A stretch of 5,757 nucleotides of DNA from Candidatus Delongbacteria bacterium (GTDB taxonomy: Bacteria; CAIWAD01; BS150m-G50), in the NCBI GenBank assembly GCA_016784425.1, contig JADHUQ010000146.1, forward strand, positions 1-5,757, written 5' to 3'. Each line of letters begins with the position of its first letter. The first letter of the stretch is position 1. The notes under the pieces were generated by a model. It worked only from the letters and a program-made list of their open reading frames with translations. It was not told the DNA's origin and searched no databases. A program made the position numbers and the translations under genes. Shown piece after piece: positions 5,471 through 5,757 of this stretch.

Positions 5471-5513
5471 CTGAATCTCCCTGTAGTTTGAACGCAGATT
5501 TCGTACTGAATCA

Positions 5514-5541
5514 AAGATACCGGCTATTGCTCTGGAAGCAA
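5514..5541 (-). promoter_or_regulatory. candidate promoter for the NTF2-like gene
   Basis: On the minus strand TTGCTT (5541-5536) and TATCTT (5519-5514) are 16 bases apart, about 44 bases before the GTG start. The elements match the sigma70 consensus only partly. Confidence 0.3.
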
Positions 5542-5607
5542 GTGTGTAAAAAGCCACCCGGCAGAGCTTCAGCTCAACCCACCATCTCTCCGGTAAAACA
5601 GAGGACC

Positions 5608-5757
5608 TCATTTCTCCTGATAAACCCGCGGCATGCGGGTGTTCAGACGGGTCAACACTTCCCAGGGTACCGTTCCCAGGGTTCGGGCAATCTCCTCAAC
5701 TGTGATAAGCTCCTCCCCCTGGCGGCCGATCAACACTACCTCGTCGCCATTCCAGGC
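5608..5757 (-). CDS. alr: Alanine racemase, C-terminal fragment (5' part outside the window)
   Basis: The minus-strand frame is open from the window edge to a TGA at 5610-5608 and encodes 49 residues. It begins AWNGDEVVLIGRQGEE and ends with EEIARTLGTVPWEVLTRLNTR and PRVYQEK. This is the typical end of PLP-dependent alanine racemase: the GDEVVLIG strand of the C-terminal beta domain, the ITVEEIA helix, and the LTRLN-x-R-x-PRVY terminus. The enzyme interconverts L- and D-alanine for peptidoglycan synthesis. The catalytic lysine and tyrosine regions lie outside the window. No strong intrinsic terminator follows; the downstream NTF2-like gene is on the same strand after a 137-base gap. Confidence 0.9.
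   Translation of the reverse strand, partial: AWNGDEVVLIGRQGEELITVEEIARTLGTVPWEVLTRLNTRMPRVYQEK

Noticed and set aside
5548..5575. Weak hairpin with a T5 run on the minus strand after alr
   Set aside because: The stem (AAGCT/GGCTT with a wobble and a large mismatched interior) is too weak to call a terminator.
5471..5611. 47-residue extension of the NTF2-like protein to an ATG overlapping the alr stop
   Set aside because: It would bury the signal peptide inside the protein, while GTG at 5470 has a good GGGAG six bases upstream.

Overview
The window looks like a chromosomal segment from a gammaproteobacterium, by gene content and moderate GC. It carries a conserved housekeeping edge (NAD(P)HX repair kinase domain, VanZ-like protein, Ssb) and an alanine racemase at the other end. 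Between them is a respiratory module that is not the usual proteobacterial bc1 complex. A sulfur-oxidising or facultatively anaerobic Chromatiales-like organism would fit, but that assignment is inference only. No mobile element, CRISPR array, tRNA or rRNA was seen.

Left part, plus strand (1-1726): the 3' part of nnrD/nnr (ADP- or ATP-dependent NAD(P)H-hydrate dehydratase domain) overlaps a small VanZ-family membrane protein gene by 20 bases. After a 109-base gap comes ssb, with a strong Shine-Dalgarno and the canonical acidic DDGDIPF tail. A GNRA-loop hairpin and then an intrinsic terminator close this unit. A short convergent junction (1727-1911) follows. It contains only a 26-codon plus-strand ORF that resembles the N-terminus of a GNAT acetyltransferase and is probably a decayed remnant.

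Central part, minus strand (4760 down to 1912): a three-gene operon encodes a Tat-type Rieske iron-sulfur protein, a cytochrome b and a nonaheme cytochrome c. The cytochrome b is b6f-like: 15-residue offset between the two helix-D haem histidines, seven predicted helices, and b6 and subunit IV parts fused in one chain. It has no cysteine, so it cannot carry the extra covalent haem of b6f. Where cytochrome c1 would be expected there is a signal-peptide protein with nine CXXCH motifs in repeated two-haem modules and a C-terminal membrane anchor. The Rieske cluster loop lacks the serine that raises the midpoint potential in bc1 Rieske proteins. Together this suggests a quinol:multihaem-cytochrome oxidoreductase, possibly low-potential, that delivers electrons to periplasmic acceptors other than a standard c1/c2 chain. 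A candidate sigma70 promoter and a pair of direct repeats 21 bp apart lie upstream of the Rieske gene.

Right part, minus strand (5757 down to 4976): the last 49 codons of alanine racemase (alr), then a secreted SnoaL/NTF2-like protein with a GTG start and a signal peptide. Its relationship to the respiratory operon downstream is unknown.
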